Below, one piece after another: positions 44,779 to 54,222 of a DNA stretch of 64,000 bases. Source of the DNA: an uncultured Clostridia bacterium (GTDB taxonomy: Bacteria > Bacillota > Clostridia > Oscillospirales > Oscillospiraceae); assembly GCA_945482615.1 (NCBI GenBank), contig CALYRG010000003.1, positions 1 through 64,000 on the forward strand, read 5' to 3'. Within the stretch, counting starts at the first letter, position 1. Each line of letters begins with the position of its first letter. A program made the position numbers and the translations under genes. Under the pieces are notes generated by a model, which saw only the letters and a program-made list of their open reading frames with translations, made no database searches and was not told where the DNA came from.

Positions 44779-45530
44779 AGCTGCACCTCCCGAAGAATCG
44801 TCCGGGCAATGAGTGCACCGGAGGAGACAGGCGTCCGTACCCCTGGAAGTCCCCTTGACCATATCACATCCGGGCCATCCAGACCCCTCTGAGAGGCCAG
44901 GTCAATTTTTACGCATTCCCGCCAGGCGGCGGATTCCTCCTGCCCCAGTATGGGCGCAGGGACGGTGTTGAACAGCAGACGTTTCCCGGGAGCCAGCCGG
45001 TTCAGATCCTCCACTGACGCGGCCTGATAGCCCAGGGCGCGGATCATGGCCCGATCCTTTTCCTTCCGGGCCACAATGGTTACGTCCGTACCCAGGGCGG
45101 AAAGAAGCTTTGCCAGGCACTTTCCGATCCGCCCCCAGCCCAGAATCACAGCAGAAGCATCGGCAAAGGCAGTGGTCAGCTCTCCGGCGGCTACCCGCAG
45201 GGCACAGTCCGCTGTCAGAGCGGCGTTGGCGGCCAGGTATTCTTCGTCCCGGAGAAGGTCCATGACGGTGCGCCCTTCCAGGGCAGGATGGCGGAGGTTC
45301 CCGCCGATGACGCAAAGCGTCTCCGGCAGCATCTGCAGCAGAGCTTCCAGACTCCCGCCGCCCCGCAGACTGCCATCGGAAGCAAAGCTGGGGACGTCCA
45401 GCAGTACGTGGGTGATTTCCGGGGCGGGGTGATCGATGGTGGGAAGGCCCATATCCTCCAGAGCACGCCGGGCATACCGGCATGCGGCGGTTACTCCCAC
45501 CGGATAAATCAGCATGGGTTTCAAAAACAT
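44775..45530 (-). CDS. spoVFA: Dipicolinate synthase subunit A
   Basis: ADASAVILGWGRIGKCLAKLLSALGTDVTIVARK; overlaps spoVFB by 4 nt. Confidence 0.94.
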   Translation of the reverse strand: MFLKPMLIYPVGVTAACRYARRALEDMGLPTIDHPAPEITHVLLDVPSFASDGSLRGGGSLEALLQMLPETLCVIGGNLRHPALEGRTVMDLLRDEEYLAANAALTADCALRVAAGELTTAFADASAVILGWGRIGKCLAKLLSALGTDVTIVARKEKDRAMIRALGYQAASVEDLNRLAPGKRLLFNTVPAPILGQEESAAWRECVKIDLASQRGLDGPDVIWSRGLPGVRTPVSSGALIARTILREVQL

Positions 45531-45644
45531 CCCTCCTTCTTCACCAGAATATGAAAGTAGGGGGATTGTGTGCGCACAAAACCCGGAAGACAGCTGGGGA
45601 ACACTTGATTTTTAAGCGAAAATCGGTATAATGGAGCGCAAGAG

Positions 45645-46187
45645 GTGAAGACAATGCAGCGCTATGGATTTATTCACGATATGATGGATGTGAAGGTGCT
45701 GATTCTGTACGTGATGTCCCGGGTCAGTGATCCGGTGGATACCCAGCAGCTTTATGAGCTGTGCTATCAGGATGAATGCCTGAGCTATTTTGACGTTTGC
45801 ACGGCCGTTCCGGAGCTGGTGGACTCCGGACATCTGCAGAAGGTGGGGGACGAGCACTACGAAATTACACAAAAGGGACGGGAGCACTGCACTCTGACAG
45901 AGGACTCCATTGCCTTTTCCGTTCGCCAGCGCGCCGAGAACGCCGTCGCCGTTTTCAACCGGCAGCTCCGGCGCAGCTGCTTTGTGAAAACCGGAACGGA
46001 GCCTGGGGATAATGGAGACTTCACTGTGCGTATGGCTCTGAGCAATGAGACCGGAACGCTGATGACGATGGAGCTGATGGCTCCCAACCAGCGGCAGGCT
46101 CTGCGGCTGAGCAAGCTGCTGGAAAAGAAGGCGGAGGAAATCTACAACCTGACCATGGCTTCTCTGCTGGATGAGGAAGATATGTGA
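45645..46187 (+). CDS. DUF4364 family protein
   Basis: Winged-helix-like MQRYGFIHDMMDVKVLILYVMSRVSDPVDTQQLYELCYQDECLSYFDVCTAVPELVDSGHL. Confidence 0.85.
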   Translation: MKTMQRYGFIHDMMDVKVLILYVMSRVSDPVDTQQLYELCYQDECLSYFDVCTAVPELVDSGHLQKVGDEHYEITQKGREHCTLTEDSIAFSVRQRAENAVAVFNRQLRRSCFVKTGTEPGDNGDFTVRMALSNETGTLMTMELMAPNQRQALRLSKLLEKKAEEIYNLTMASLLDEEDM

Positions 46188-46282
46188 TAATTGTTAACAA
46201 TTTCAGGACTTGCTCAATTCGCGGTATTGTGCTATAATACCAACACACCGGAGGACCGGTGACACGAAAGGAGCTGCCGCAT

Positions 46283-46822
46283 ATGAAATTCCAATTCAGT
46301 GAAAAGAAAGTGAAACTTCCTGGCAACGTCCATGCCTACGCCGAGAAGAAGGTAATGAAGCTGGCACGCTTTTTTGAGGAGGATGCACAGGCACTGATTG
46401 TATTCTCTGTGGAGAAGAACCGGAACAATGTGGAGCTGACCGTTCACGGTGCAGGCACCTGGTTCCGGGCCCATGAGAGTACTTCCGATATGTTTGCCTC
46501 CATTGATGCGGCTGTGGCTACCATCGAGGGACAGATCCGCAAGAACAAGACCCGCCTGGCCAAGCGCCTGAAGCAGGGGGCTTTTACTCGCACCGTCCAG
46601 GAGGAGACCTCCTTTACCCCGGAGCCTGCCGAGGAGGAGCTGAACATTGTCCGCATCAAGACCTTCCCCTTCAAGTCCATGACCCGTGAGGAAGCGGTTT
46701 TGCAGATGAATCTGCTGGAACATAATTTCTTTGCGTTCCGGGACGAGGACAACGGCGGAAGCTATGCCGTGGTCTATCGCCGAAATGACGGCGGCTATGG
46801 TCTGATCGATGACAGCGAATAA
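46283..46822 (+). CDS. hpf: Ribosome hibernation-promoting factor, long form
   Basis: S30EA N-domain and C-terminal IVRIKTFPFKSMTREEAVLQMNLLEHNFFAFRDEDNG. Confidence 0.95.
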   Translation: MKFQFSEKKVKLPGNVHAYAEKKVMKLARFFEEDAQALIVFSVEKNRNNVELTVHGAGTWFRAHESTSDMFASIDAAVATIEGQIRKNKTRLAKRLKQGAFTRTVQEETSFTPEPAEEELNIVRIKTFPFKSMTREEAVLQMNLLEHNFFAFRDEDNGGSYAVVYRRNDGGYGLIDDSE

Positions 46823-46829
46823 CCGTTTC

Positions 46830-46859
46830 GTATCCGCCGGCAGCAATGCCGGCGGATAC
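46830..46859 (+). terminator. Rho-independent hairpin
   Basis: GTATCCGCCGGCA-GCAA-TGCCGGCGGATAC. Confidence 0.75.
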
Positions 46860-46975
46860 TTTGCGATTTTGGCAGGAGCCGGAAAGAAACCGCGTCTTCG
46901 GGGAAATAACTATTTACAGAATGTCTCTGCATGTGGTATGATGGGTGCAGAAATATGGATACAGAGGTTTTCCGA

Positions 46976-47959
46976 ATGAATTACATTGTGATGGATATGG
47001 AGTGGAATCAGCCCTGGCCGGGTTCTCCCTCTGCGAAAAAGGTGCTTCCGGTTCCAATCCGGGGAGAGATCATCCAGATCGGTGCGGTCCGCGTTACACA
47101 GGATCAGCAGGTTGAAGACGAGTTTCAGATTTTGATCGCACCCAAGTATTATCGCCGCCTGAACCGCCGGGTCAGCAAGCTCACCGGCATCAAGGAATCC
47201 CGTCTGAAGGAGGAGGGAGTACCCTTCCCGGAGGCTATGGAGCAGTTCCGGCAATGGTGCGGAGAGGACATCGTGTTCCTTACCTGGGGCTTTGATGATA
47301 TTGGAATACTGCGGGAGAATCTGAACCTGTTTGACCTGGATACCGGCTTTACCAACCGGTGGTACAATGCGCAGATGATTTTCAATGCCCAGACCGATGG
47401 CTCCACCTCTCAGAAAGCGCTGAAAACAGCTATGGAAACCTTTTCCATTGAGGCTACCCGCCCTGCCCATGATGCTCTGGGGGATGCCTACCACACCGCG
47501 CTGATCTGTGCGCGGCTGGATCTGGAACGTGGAATGCGGGAGTATGATGCAGCCCTGAAAAGCCATGAGGATGGATTCCACGGCGCGGAGCTTCCCGGCT
47601 GCATTGCCCGGAAGGTGTACTACGATTATAAGGACAAGACGGCTGCACTGGGTGCCATGGCAGGAGAGGAGAATCTCTGCCCGGTGTGCGGCGGAAGAAT
47701 GCTGGGCTCCCGCTGGTTTGCCCAGCCCGGTCACCGGTATATGGACCTTGCCGCCTGTCCCACCCATGGGAAGTTCCTCATCCGGGTTCGGCTGTCGGAT
47801 CAGCCGGATGGAACGGTTCGGGTCAGCCGCCTGACCTATGAAGCCACCTCGGAGGCTGCTCAGGCCTATGCCCGGCGGGCAGAGAAGGCCGATCCCCAGC
47901 AGATGGGCTCCCGCCCCCGCCGCAGAAGACGCAGAGCGAAGAAGACGGAAGCCGAATAA
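46976..47959 (+). CDS. DEDDh 3'-5' exonuclease-family protein with C-terminal CxxC zinc-binding region
   Basis: MNYIVMDMEWNQPWPG...IIQIGAVRV; RPAHDALGDAYHTALI; CPVCGGRMLGSRWF...AACPTHGKF. Confidence 0.88.
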   Translation: MNYIVMDMEWNQPWPGSPSAKKVLPVPIRGEIIQIGAVRVTQDQQVEDEFQILIAPKYYRRLNRRVSKLTGIKESRLKEEGVPFPEAMEQFRQWCGEDIVFLTWGFDDIGILRENLNLFDLDTGFTNRWYNAQMIFNAQTDGSTSQKALKTAMETFSIEATRPAHDALGDAYHTALICARLDLERGMREYDAALKSHEDGFHGAELPGCIARKVYYDYKDKTAALGAMAGEENLCPVCGGRMLGSRWFAQPGHRYMDLAACPTHGKFLIRVRLSDQPDGTVRVSRLTYEATSEAAQAYARRAEKADPQQMGSRPRRRRRRAKKTEAE

Positions 47960-47965
47960 AGTGTT

Positions 47966-48000
47966 ACGCCGTGAGATGCAGCAGGTCATCTCACGGCGTT
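47966..48000. terminator. Terminator between convergent genes
   Basis: ACGCCGTGAGATG-N8-CATCTCACGGCGT. Confidence 0.8.
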
Positions 48001-48517
48001 ATTTTGGAAAGAACCACCGTACAGTCCAGGAAGCCATTAAGAAGCCCACAAAGTCCGCAAGCAGGGCAGCGGGAACCGTGTAGCGTGTTTTCCGGATTCC
48101 TGCCGCGCCGAAGTAGACGCTGATGGTATAGAAGGTCGTCTCTGTGGAGCCCAGCATCACGGCAGCCGTTCTTCCGATTTGGGAATCGACCCCGTACCGC
48201 GCCATGAGATCGGCGCCGACTGCCAGGGCTGCACTGCCGCTGATGGGACGGATCAGAACAAGCATGGCTGTTTCCGGCGGGATACCAAAGACACGAAAGA
48301 CCGGGGCGAGGACAGAAGTGAGAATATCCGCCGCTCCGGAGGCGCGGAGCATATTCACTGCGGTCAGGAGCAGTACCAGAGCCGGGAGAATGGAAGCCAG
48401 AAGCCGCAGACCCTCCGCCCCGCCGACAAGCAGCCGGTCATAGGCGTTTTCCTTCCGGTGCAGGGCCAGAGCACAGGACAAAAGAAGCAGCACAGGGACA
48501 AGGTAACCGCTGATCAT
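47999..48517 (-). CDS. spmB: Spore maturation protein B
   Basis: LIRPISGSAALAVGADLM, GRTAAVMLGSTETTFYTISVYFGAAGIRKTRY. Confidence 0.94.
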   Translation of the reverse strand: MISGYLVPVLLLLSCALALHRKENAYDRLLVGGAEGLRLLASILPALVLLLTAVNMLRASGAADILTSVLAPVFRVFGIPPETAMLVLIRPISGSAALAVGADLMARYGVDSQIGRTAAVMLGSTETTFYTISVYFGAAGIRKTRYTVPAALLADFVGFLMASWTVRWFFPK

Positions 48518-49083
48518 CGGCGAAACCTCCCCATAGTCCAGGCCGCCAGAACGCCCAGCCCTGCGGAGAGCAGGCTGGTGATCCAAACTGCCGGGAGAAT
48601 GTCAAAGGGGGCATCGCAGCCCAGTGCGCTTCGAACGGCTGCCACGTTAGAGGGAAGAAGCTGGATGGAGGCGGTGTTCAGGACGATCAGTCTGCACAGC
48701 TCGTCGGTGGCAGTATCGCCCCGCTTCAGCTGCTTTGCTGCGCGTATGCCCATGGGCGTGGCGGCGTTCCCCAGTCCCAGAAAATTGGCACAGATATTGG
48801 CGCTCAGCTCCTGCTTCAGAAGCTCGTTTCGCTTTGCGGAAGGGAAAACCCGGCACAGAAGCGGTGAGAAGACCCGGGCAAGAAGCTGGGTAATCCCGGC
48901 GCTTTCCATCAGACGGCCCACACCGGACCACAGGCACAGGCTTCCCGCTATGGAGATGCCCAGGGTGATCCCGGATTGAGCACCTTCCAGGAGAGCACCG
49001 GCCAGGGCTTCACCGCGGCCGGTGAGAAAACCACACAGAACACTTACAGCAAGAATGCCAAACCAGATCCAGCTCATGACCAT
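48514..49083 (-). CDS. spmA: Spore maturation protein A
   Basis: ELSANICANFLGLGNAATPMGIRAAKQL, CRLIVLNTASIQLLPSNVAAVRSALG. Confidence 0.95.
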   Translation of the reverse strand: MVMSWIWFGILAVSVLCGFLTGRGEALAGALLEGAQSGITLGISIAGSLCLWSGVGRLMESAGITQLLARVFSPLLCRVFPSAKRNELLKQELSANICANFLGLGNAATPMGIRAAKQLKRGDTATDELCRLIVLNTASIQLLPSNVAAVRSALGCDAPFDILPAVWITSLLSAGLGVLAAWTMGRFRR

Positions 49084-49175
49084 TCAGATTCCCCCCGGAC
49101 AATCCTATGCACCGGAGGGGGAGGCCATACCGGAGAGGAACGAGAAAAGGACGGCCTGATGACCGTCCTTCCGCT

Positions 49176-50015
49176 TTATTCGGATGCTTCCTTTGTTGCA
49201 ATCTCATAGACCGCATTTTTGGGAAGCTTCAGGTCCTTTGCCGTCTGCCGGATGGCATCCTTGCGGCTCAGGCCCTGCTCCATCAGACTGCTCAGGTGCG
49301 CAGTGACGTCTGCGGCTTCGGGCATGGCGGCGGGAGCATCCGGAAGACCGGCCACCACCAGCACGTATTCCCCCTTGGGGGGAATCTGGCTGCACCGTTC
49401 CAAAGCCCCTCCCAGGGTGGTGCGGATGACCTCCTCGTGGAGCTTGGTCAGCTCCCGGCACAGGCTGATTGGCCGGTCTGCACCAAAATAGGAGATCATA
49501 TCCTGTAAGGTTGCCTCCAGCTTGTGGGGAGCCTCATAGAAGATCATGGTGCGCTTTTCCTCCCGCAGGGAATCCAGATGCTCCCGGCGGCTTTTGCCCG
49601 CTGTGGACAGAAAGCCCTCAAAGCAGAACCGGCCGGTGGCCTGGGCAGAGATGCTCAGCGCCGTGACGGCGGCACAGGGGCCGGGAATGGCGCACACCGG
49701 AACCCCGGCCTGGGCGCATAGCCGCACCAGATCCTCGCCGGGATCAGAGATGGCGGGGCTTCCCGCATCGGAGACCAGAGCGCAGGTCTGCCCTTCCAGA
49801 ATCCGTCCCAGGATTTTTTCTCCCTGCACGGCCTTGTTATGCTCGTAGTAGCTGACAAGGCTTTTTTTAATTCCCAGATGATTCAGAAGCTTCAGCGTTA
49901 CCCGGGTGTCCTCCGCTGCGATGAAATCCGCCTGGGCAAGAGTCTGGGCACATCGCTGGGAGATATCCCCCAGATTGCCGATGGGGGTGGGCACAAGATA
50001 CAGCATTCCGGACAT
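49176..50015 (-). CDS. rsmI: 16S rRNA (cytidine1402-2'-O)-methyltransferase
   Basis: MLYLVPTPIGNLGDISQRC, AEDTRVTLKLLNHLGIKK, LVSDAGSPAISDPGEDLV. Confidence 0.97.
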   Translation of the reverse strand: MSGMLYLVPTPIGNLGDISQRCAQTLAQADFIAAEDTRVTLKLLNHLGIKKSLVSYYEHNKAVQGEKILGRILEGQTCALVSDAGSPAISDPGEDLVRLCAQAGVPVCAIPGPCAAVTALSISAQATGRFCFEGFLSTAGKSRREHLDSLREEKRTMIFYEAPHKLEATLQDMISYFGADRPISLCRELTKLHEEVIRTTLGGALERCSQIPPKGEYVLVVAGLPDAPAAMPEAADVTAHLSSLMEQGLSRKDAIRQTAKDLKLPKNAVYEIATKEASE

Positions 50016-50037
50016 AGAAAAGCTCCTTCGTATCGTT

Positions 50038-50730
50038 TTATTCCTTATGGTATATTTCCTTATACAGAGGGGTTTGTGCACCATCCCGGGTGTGAAGGGC
50101 CCATTCGGAAAGCTTCAGACCGGGTTTTCCTCCTTTGCGGAACCGCAGCAGGATCAGTCCTATGGGCCCATCCTCCTGATGGCGAAGAAGAACCAGCTCT
50201 TTGGCTTCCAGTTTTTCGGCGGAGCCGCAGACGATGAGACTTGCCAGACGCTCCGGACGGTGGACGAGGAACACCTCCCCTCCGAATTTGACGGCCCACC
50301 CGGCGGCATGGAGCAGTTCCTCCATTGTGCAGGAGTCTTCCTTCCGCGCCTGAGGTAAGGATAGGCTGGATGGGCCTCCGGAAAAATAGGGCGGATTTGC
50401 CACGCAGCAGGTGAAGCTGCCGGGAGAAAACCTCTCAGATACCGACTGCACCGGGGCGCATATACTTTCCATGCGGGCGGATAAACCGTTGCGGCGGATG
50501 TTTTCCACAGCCGCATTGTGGGAGAGCGGATCGATCTCCATGCCGCAGACGGTGCAGGTGGGCTCTTTGCTGCACAGCAGCAGTCCCAGAGTTCCGCAGC
50601 CGGAACACAGATCCAGAACAATTGCATGCTTCCGCAGGGTCACAAAATGGGCAAGGGCCATGGAATCGGTGCTCAGAGGAAAGGCGCCTTTCGGAATATC
50701 CAATGTAATGCCGCCGGGCAACAGCTCCAT
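50038..50730 (-). CDS. tRNA1(Val) (adenine37-N6)-methyltransferase-like SAM methyltransferase
   Basis: VLDLCSGCGTLGLLL, CCVANPPYF; ATG 50730 with AAGGGAG. Confidence 0.9.
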   Translation of the reverse strand: MELLPGGITLDIPKGAFPLSTDSMALAHFVTLRKHAIVLDLCSGCGTLGLLLCSKEPTCTVCGMEIDPLSHNAAVENIRRNGLSARMESICAPVQSVSERFSPGSFTCCVANPPYFSGGPSSLSLPQARKEDSCTMEELLHAAGWAVKFGGEVFLVHRPERLASLIVCGSAEKLEAKELVLLRHQEDGPIGLILLRFRKGGKPGLKLSEWALHTRDGAQTPLYKEIYHKE

Positions 50731-50802
50731 AAAACATAACTCCCTTTGGAAGAAAGGATGGCTGCATCCATATCTTCCTGCGTACATTGAAATAATAGTA
50801 AA

Positions 50803-50836
50803 ATTGGTCTGCGCAGAAGTTCCTGCGCAGACCAAT
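50803..50836 (-). terminator. Terminator after ferredoxin
   Basis: ATTGGTCTGCGCAG-AAGTTC-CTGCGCAGACCAAT. Confidence 0.85.
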
Positions 50837-50851
50837 GTGAGGAGCGGATGA

Positions 50852-51022
50852 TTAACCTTCCTCGATAGCGCCAGTGGGGCAGCTGTCAGCGCAGGTGCCG
50901 CAGGAGACGCAGGCATCAGCGTCGATGACGTACTTGCCGTCACCCTCGGAGATGGCGCCGATGGGGCAGCTGTCAGCGCAGGTGCCGCAGGAGACACAAG
51001 CATCAGTGATGATGTAAGCCAT
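50852..51022 (-). CDS. 2[4Fe-4S] ferredoxin
   Basis: MAYIITDACVSCGTCADSCPIGAISEGDGKYVIDADACVSCGTCADSCPTGAIEEG. Confidence 0.97.
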   Translation of the reverse strand: MAYIITDACVSCGTCADSCPIGAISEGDGKYVIDADACVSCGTCADSCPTGAIEEG

Positions 51023-51178
51023 GGTGATTACCTCCATACTATATATGTTTTACGCCTTTTTTTGCGGACGCACAATTATTGTAGCATGGATTTGGGAAAA
51101 TGCAATTCCTTTTTCAAAAAATGAATAAAAAATTCTGACAGTGGCGATGCTCTCCCAGACAGGAAGCAGGGAAAACCT

Positions 51179-53533
51179 GTGCTTCCGAAGAAACAGGGAG
51201 GCGGTTTATTGCGGTATCATGCGTTATCGGCGGAGTTGATTGAACGCTCCGGAAGTCTGGCAAAAGCCCTGGGCCACAGCTACGTTGGCTCCGCGCACCT
51301 GCTGCTGGTGATGGCCCGGGAGCCCGGCGGGGCGGGACTGATTCTGCGCCAGCTGGGGGTGGACCCGGATCTGACGGAGGCTATGGCCCAGCTGCTGTAC
51401 GGTGCGGGAACGCCAAATCTGCCCCTGCCTCAGGGACTGACGGCTCAGGCAAAACAGCTCTTGGCCGATGCCGGACGGGAGGCCAAAGCCCAGGGAAAGC
51501 GGGAGATTGAGCCATACCATCTGCTTCTGGCCATGGCAAGGCACGAGGACAACGGAGCATCGGAGCTCCTGAAGGCCAACGGTGTCACCCCGGATGCGCT
51601 GTTTACCTATACACTGGAGTATTTGCGCTGGGAACATGCGGCGCTGGGAAAGACGAAAAGGGAGGCGGTCACTACGAGATTATTGGAGCAATTCAGCGAG
51701 GACCTGATTGCCAAGGCATCCACCATGGAGCCGGTGATCGGGCGGGAGAAGGAAATTGATACGGTTATCGGCATTCTGTGCCGGAAGAACAAGAACAATC
51801 CAGCCCTGGTGGGGGAACCGGGGGTTGGAAAGACTGCCATCGCCGAAGGGCTGGCACAGCGAATGGCAATGGGCAACGTTCCGCCCCAGCTGAAGGAAAA
51901 GCATCTGGTGAGCCTGAATATGGCAAGTCTTGTGGCGGGGACAAAATACCGGGGGGAGTTTGAAGAGCGGCTTCGGGACGTGCTGTCAGAGATTCGTCGA
52001 AGCGGCGATGTGATATTGTTCGTTGACGAGATGCATACCATTGTCGGAGCGGGCGCGGCAGAGGGGGCCATTGACGCGGCCAACATTCTGAAGCCCGCTC
52101 TGGGCCGGGGAGAGCTGCAGATGCTGGGGGCAACGACCCGGGAGGAATACCGTCGCTATATTGAAAAGGATGCAGCGTTGGAGCGCCGCTTTCGGCCTGT
52201 GGTGGTGGAGGAACCCAGCCAGGACAGCACGCTGGCGATCCTGCGTGCTCTGAAGCCTGGATTGGAGCGCCACCACCATCTGCGGATTTCCGAGGAGGCA
52301 CTGAAGGAGGCTGTCCGTCTGTCGGTGCGGTATCTTCCGGATCTATACCTGCCGGATAAGGCCATTGACCTGCTGGATGAGGGCGCGGCCCGGGCCAGAA
52401 TGGAGGAGATGCACAGCGGACGGGGCAGTGCCGCCCGAAAGGAACTGGAGCAGGAACTTCAGGGAGCAGTCCGGGAGCGTAAATTCGAGAAGGCCGCGGA
52501 GCTGCGGGATAAGATGCAGTACCTGTCCAAACCCCAGGAGAGCCGCAGGAGCCGGGGCGTTACCGCGGCGGACATTGCGAATGTAGTATCGGAGCGTACC
52601 GGGATCCCGGTGGGACGGCTCACCGCCGGGGAGCGGGAGCGGCTGCTGGAGCTGGAGGGACTGCTGTCATCCCAGGTAATTGGACAGCAGAAGGCTGTGG
52701 CGGCGGTGGCTGAGGCTGTCCGGCGGGGCTACTCCGGCATTCGGGATGCAGGGAGGCCCATTGCCTGCATGCTGTTTACCGGTCCTACCGGCGTGGGAAA
52801 GACGGAGCTGTGCCGGGCGCTTTCTCAGGAGGTTTATGGCAGCCGGAATGCCATGATTCGGCTGGACATGACGGAATATATGGAGAAGCACAGCGTCTCC
52901 CGGCTGATCGGTGCGCCGCCGGGCTATGTGGGGTATGAGGAGGGTGGAAAACTTACCGAGGCGGTGCGCCGCCGGCCATACTGTCTGGTGCTGCTTGATG
53001 AGCTGGAAAAGGCGCATCCTGACGTTTTGGGCCTTTTGCTTCAGATTATGGAGGAGGGCGTGCTGACAGACTCTACCGGCAGGCATGTCAGCTTCCGCAA
53101 CGCCATTGTGGTTATGACTTCCAACGTTGGAGGAACACTGCGGGGGGACGGCCTGGGCTTTTGCGCCTCCGGCAGGGAGGCAGAGCTGGGAAAGGCGGTT
53201 CAGGAGGCGTTTTCTCCGGAATTTCTGGGGCGGCTCGATCAGATTGTCCGCTTCGAACCCCTGGGCAGGGGCGCCATGGAGACAATCGCCTGGAAGTACC
53301 TGGTGCAGCTTCAGGAGCGGACTCTGGCTATCGGCACACAGCTTCAGCTGCCTCAGGAGCTGGCGCGGTTTCTTCTGGATAAATGCCCCGGAAAGGATGG
53401 CGCCCGGCAGCTGCGGCGTCTGGTTCAGACGCAGGTGGAGGGCCCACTGGCGTCGTACCTTCTGACCTTCTCCCGGAAACCCGGCCGGGTGCAGGTAAGC
53501 CTGGAGGAAGGGAAAGTCTCCTTTTGCGTCTAA
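51179..53533 (+). CDS. clpC: ATP-dependent Clp protease ATP-binding subunit, ClpC-like (Clp-N, two AAA domains, UVR segment)
   Basis: NNPALVGEPGVGKTAIAEGLAQR; AVRERKFEKAAELRDKMQYL; CMLFTGPTGVGKTELCRALSQEVYG; exact start uncertain. Confidence 0.93.
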   Translation: MLPKKQGGGLLRYHALSAELIERSGSLAKALGHSYVGSAHLLLVMAREPGGAGLILRQLGVDPDLTEAMAQLLYGAGTPNLPLPQGLTAQAKQLLADAGREAKAQGKREIEPYHLLLAMARHEDNGASELLKANGVTPDALFTYTLEYLRWEHAALGKTKREAVTTRLLEQFSEDLIAKASTMEPVIGREKEIDTVIGILCRKNKNNPALVGEPGVGKTAIAEGLAQRMAMGNVPPQLKEKHLVSLNMASLVAGTKYRGEFEERLRDVLSEIRRSGDVILFVDEMHTIVGAGAAEGAIDAANILKPALGRGELQMLGATTREEYRRYIEKDAALERRFRPVVVEEPSQDSTLAILRALKPGLERHHHLRISEEALKEAVRLSVRYLPDLYLPDKAIDLLDEGAARARMEEMHSGRGSAARKELEQELQGAVRERKFEKAAELRDKMQYLSKPQESRRSRGVTAADIANVVSERTGIPVGRLTAGERERLLELEGLLSSQVIGQQKAVAAVAEAVRRGYSGIRDAGRPIACMLFTGPTGVGKTELCRALSQEVYGSRNAMIRLDMTEYMEKHSVSRLIGAPPGYVGYEEGGKLTEAVRRRPYCLVLLDELEKAHPDVLGLLLQIMEEGVLTDSTGRHVSFRNAIVVMTSNVGGTLRGDGLGFCASGREAELGKAVQEAFSPEFLGRLDQIVRFEPLGRGAMETIAWKYLVQLQERTLAIGTQLQLPQELARFLLDKCPGKDGARQLRRLVQTQVEGPLASYLLTFSRKPGRVQVSLEEGKVSFCV

Positions 53534-53706
53534 AAATCGGTTTTGGCTGCATATTCCGACAAAATGGGACACGGCTAGAAGAATATAATGCAGGGGCGGG
53601 GAAAGCCAGGAGAAGGGCCCCGCCCACATTTTGCAGAAATGTACACAAACAACCGTTCGAAAATTTGATTTTTTCCCAAAACGCCAAAAAATCGGGAAGA
53701 AAAAGA

Positions 53707-53735
53707 TTGATTTTTTGGGAGCGACGTAGTATACT
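53707..53735 (+). promoter_or_regulatory. Promoter of mraZ/dcw operon
   Basis: TTGATT-N17-TATACT. Confidence 0.7.
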
Positions 53736-53744
53736 GTCCTTAAA

Positions 53745-53784
53745 TGGAGTAAAAGGGTAGTTAAGTGGAGTAAAATGGAATGGA
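53745..53784 (+). promoter_or_regulatory. Candidate MraZ-binding repeats
   Basis: TGGA-type repeats at 53745, (A)GGG 53755, TGGA 53766, TGGA 53776 at about 10-nt spacing upstream of mraZ. Confidence 0.6.
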
Positions 53785-53793
53785 GGTGAGCAC

Positions 53794-54222
53794 ATGATCG
53801 GAAAATACCCTGCAAAGCTGGACGACAAGAATCGCTGTTTCGTTCCGTCTAAGCTTCGGGAAAGCCTGGGGGAGAATTTCTTCGTGACCCTGGGTGTTAA
53901 CTGCGGTCATCGCTGCCTCACCATCTACACCGCCGCCGAGTGGCAGCGGCTTTCGGACAACTACAACAGCCTCAGCATCTCCCAGCGCTCCGGCCCCACC
54001 AGCCTGATTTTTATGAATGCAGTGGAGTGTGTGCCGGACAAGCAGTTCCGCTTCGCACTGAGCTCTTTCCTGCTGCAATACGCCAGGATTGACCGGGAGA
54101 TTATGATCGTCGGCCGCGCCGGACAGGCGGAGATCTGGGATAAGGATGAGTTTGAAGCCTTTGAGGCGGAGAACCTGACACCTGAAAAGCTGCTGGCATC
54201 CTTGGAGGCCATCGGCCTATGA
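53794..54222 (+). CDS. mraZ: Division/cell wall cluster transcriptional repressor MraZ
   Basis: MIGKYPAKLDDKNRCFVPSKLRESLGENFFVT; position before rsmH. Confidence 0.97.
   Translation: MIGKYPAKLDDKNRCFVPSKLRESLGENFFVTLGVNCGHRCLTIYTAAEWQRLSDNYNSLSISQRSGPTSLIFMNAVECVPDKQFRFALSSFLLQYARIDREIMIVGRAGQAEIWDKDEFEAFEAENLTPEKLLASLEAIGL

Noticed and set aside
50739-51003. N-terminal extension (PAAPALTAAPSAPSPRVTAS...) of the tRNA methyltransferase ORF
   Set aside because: It is an out-of-frame reading of the ferredoxin gene and its terminator; the real start is ATG 50730 with its own SD.
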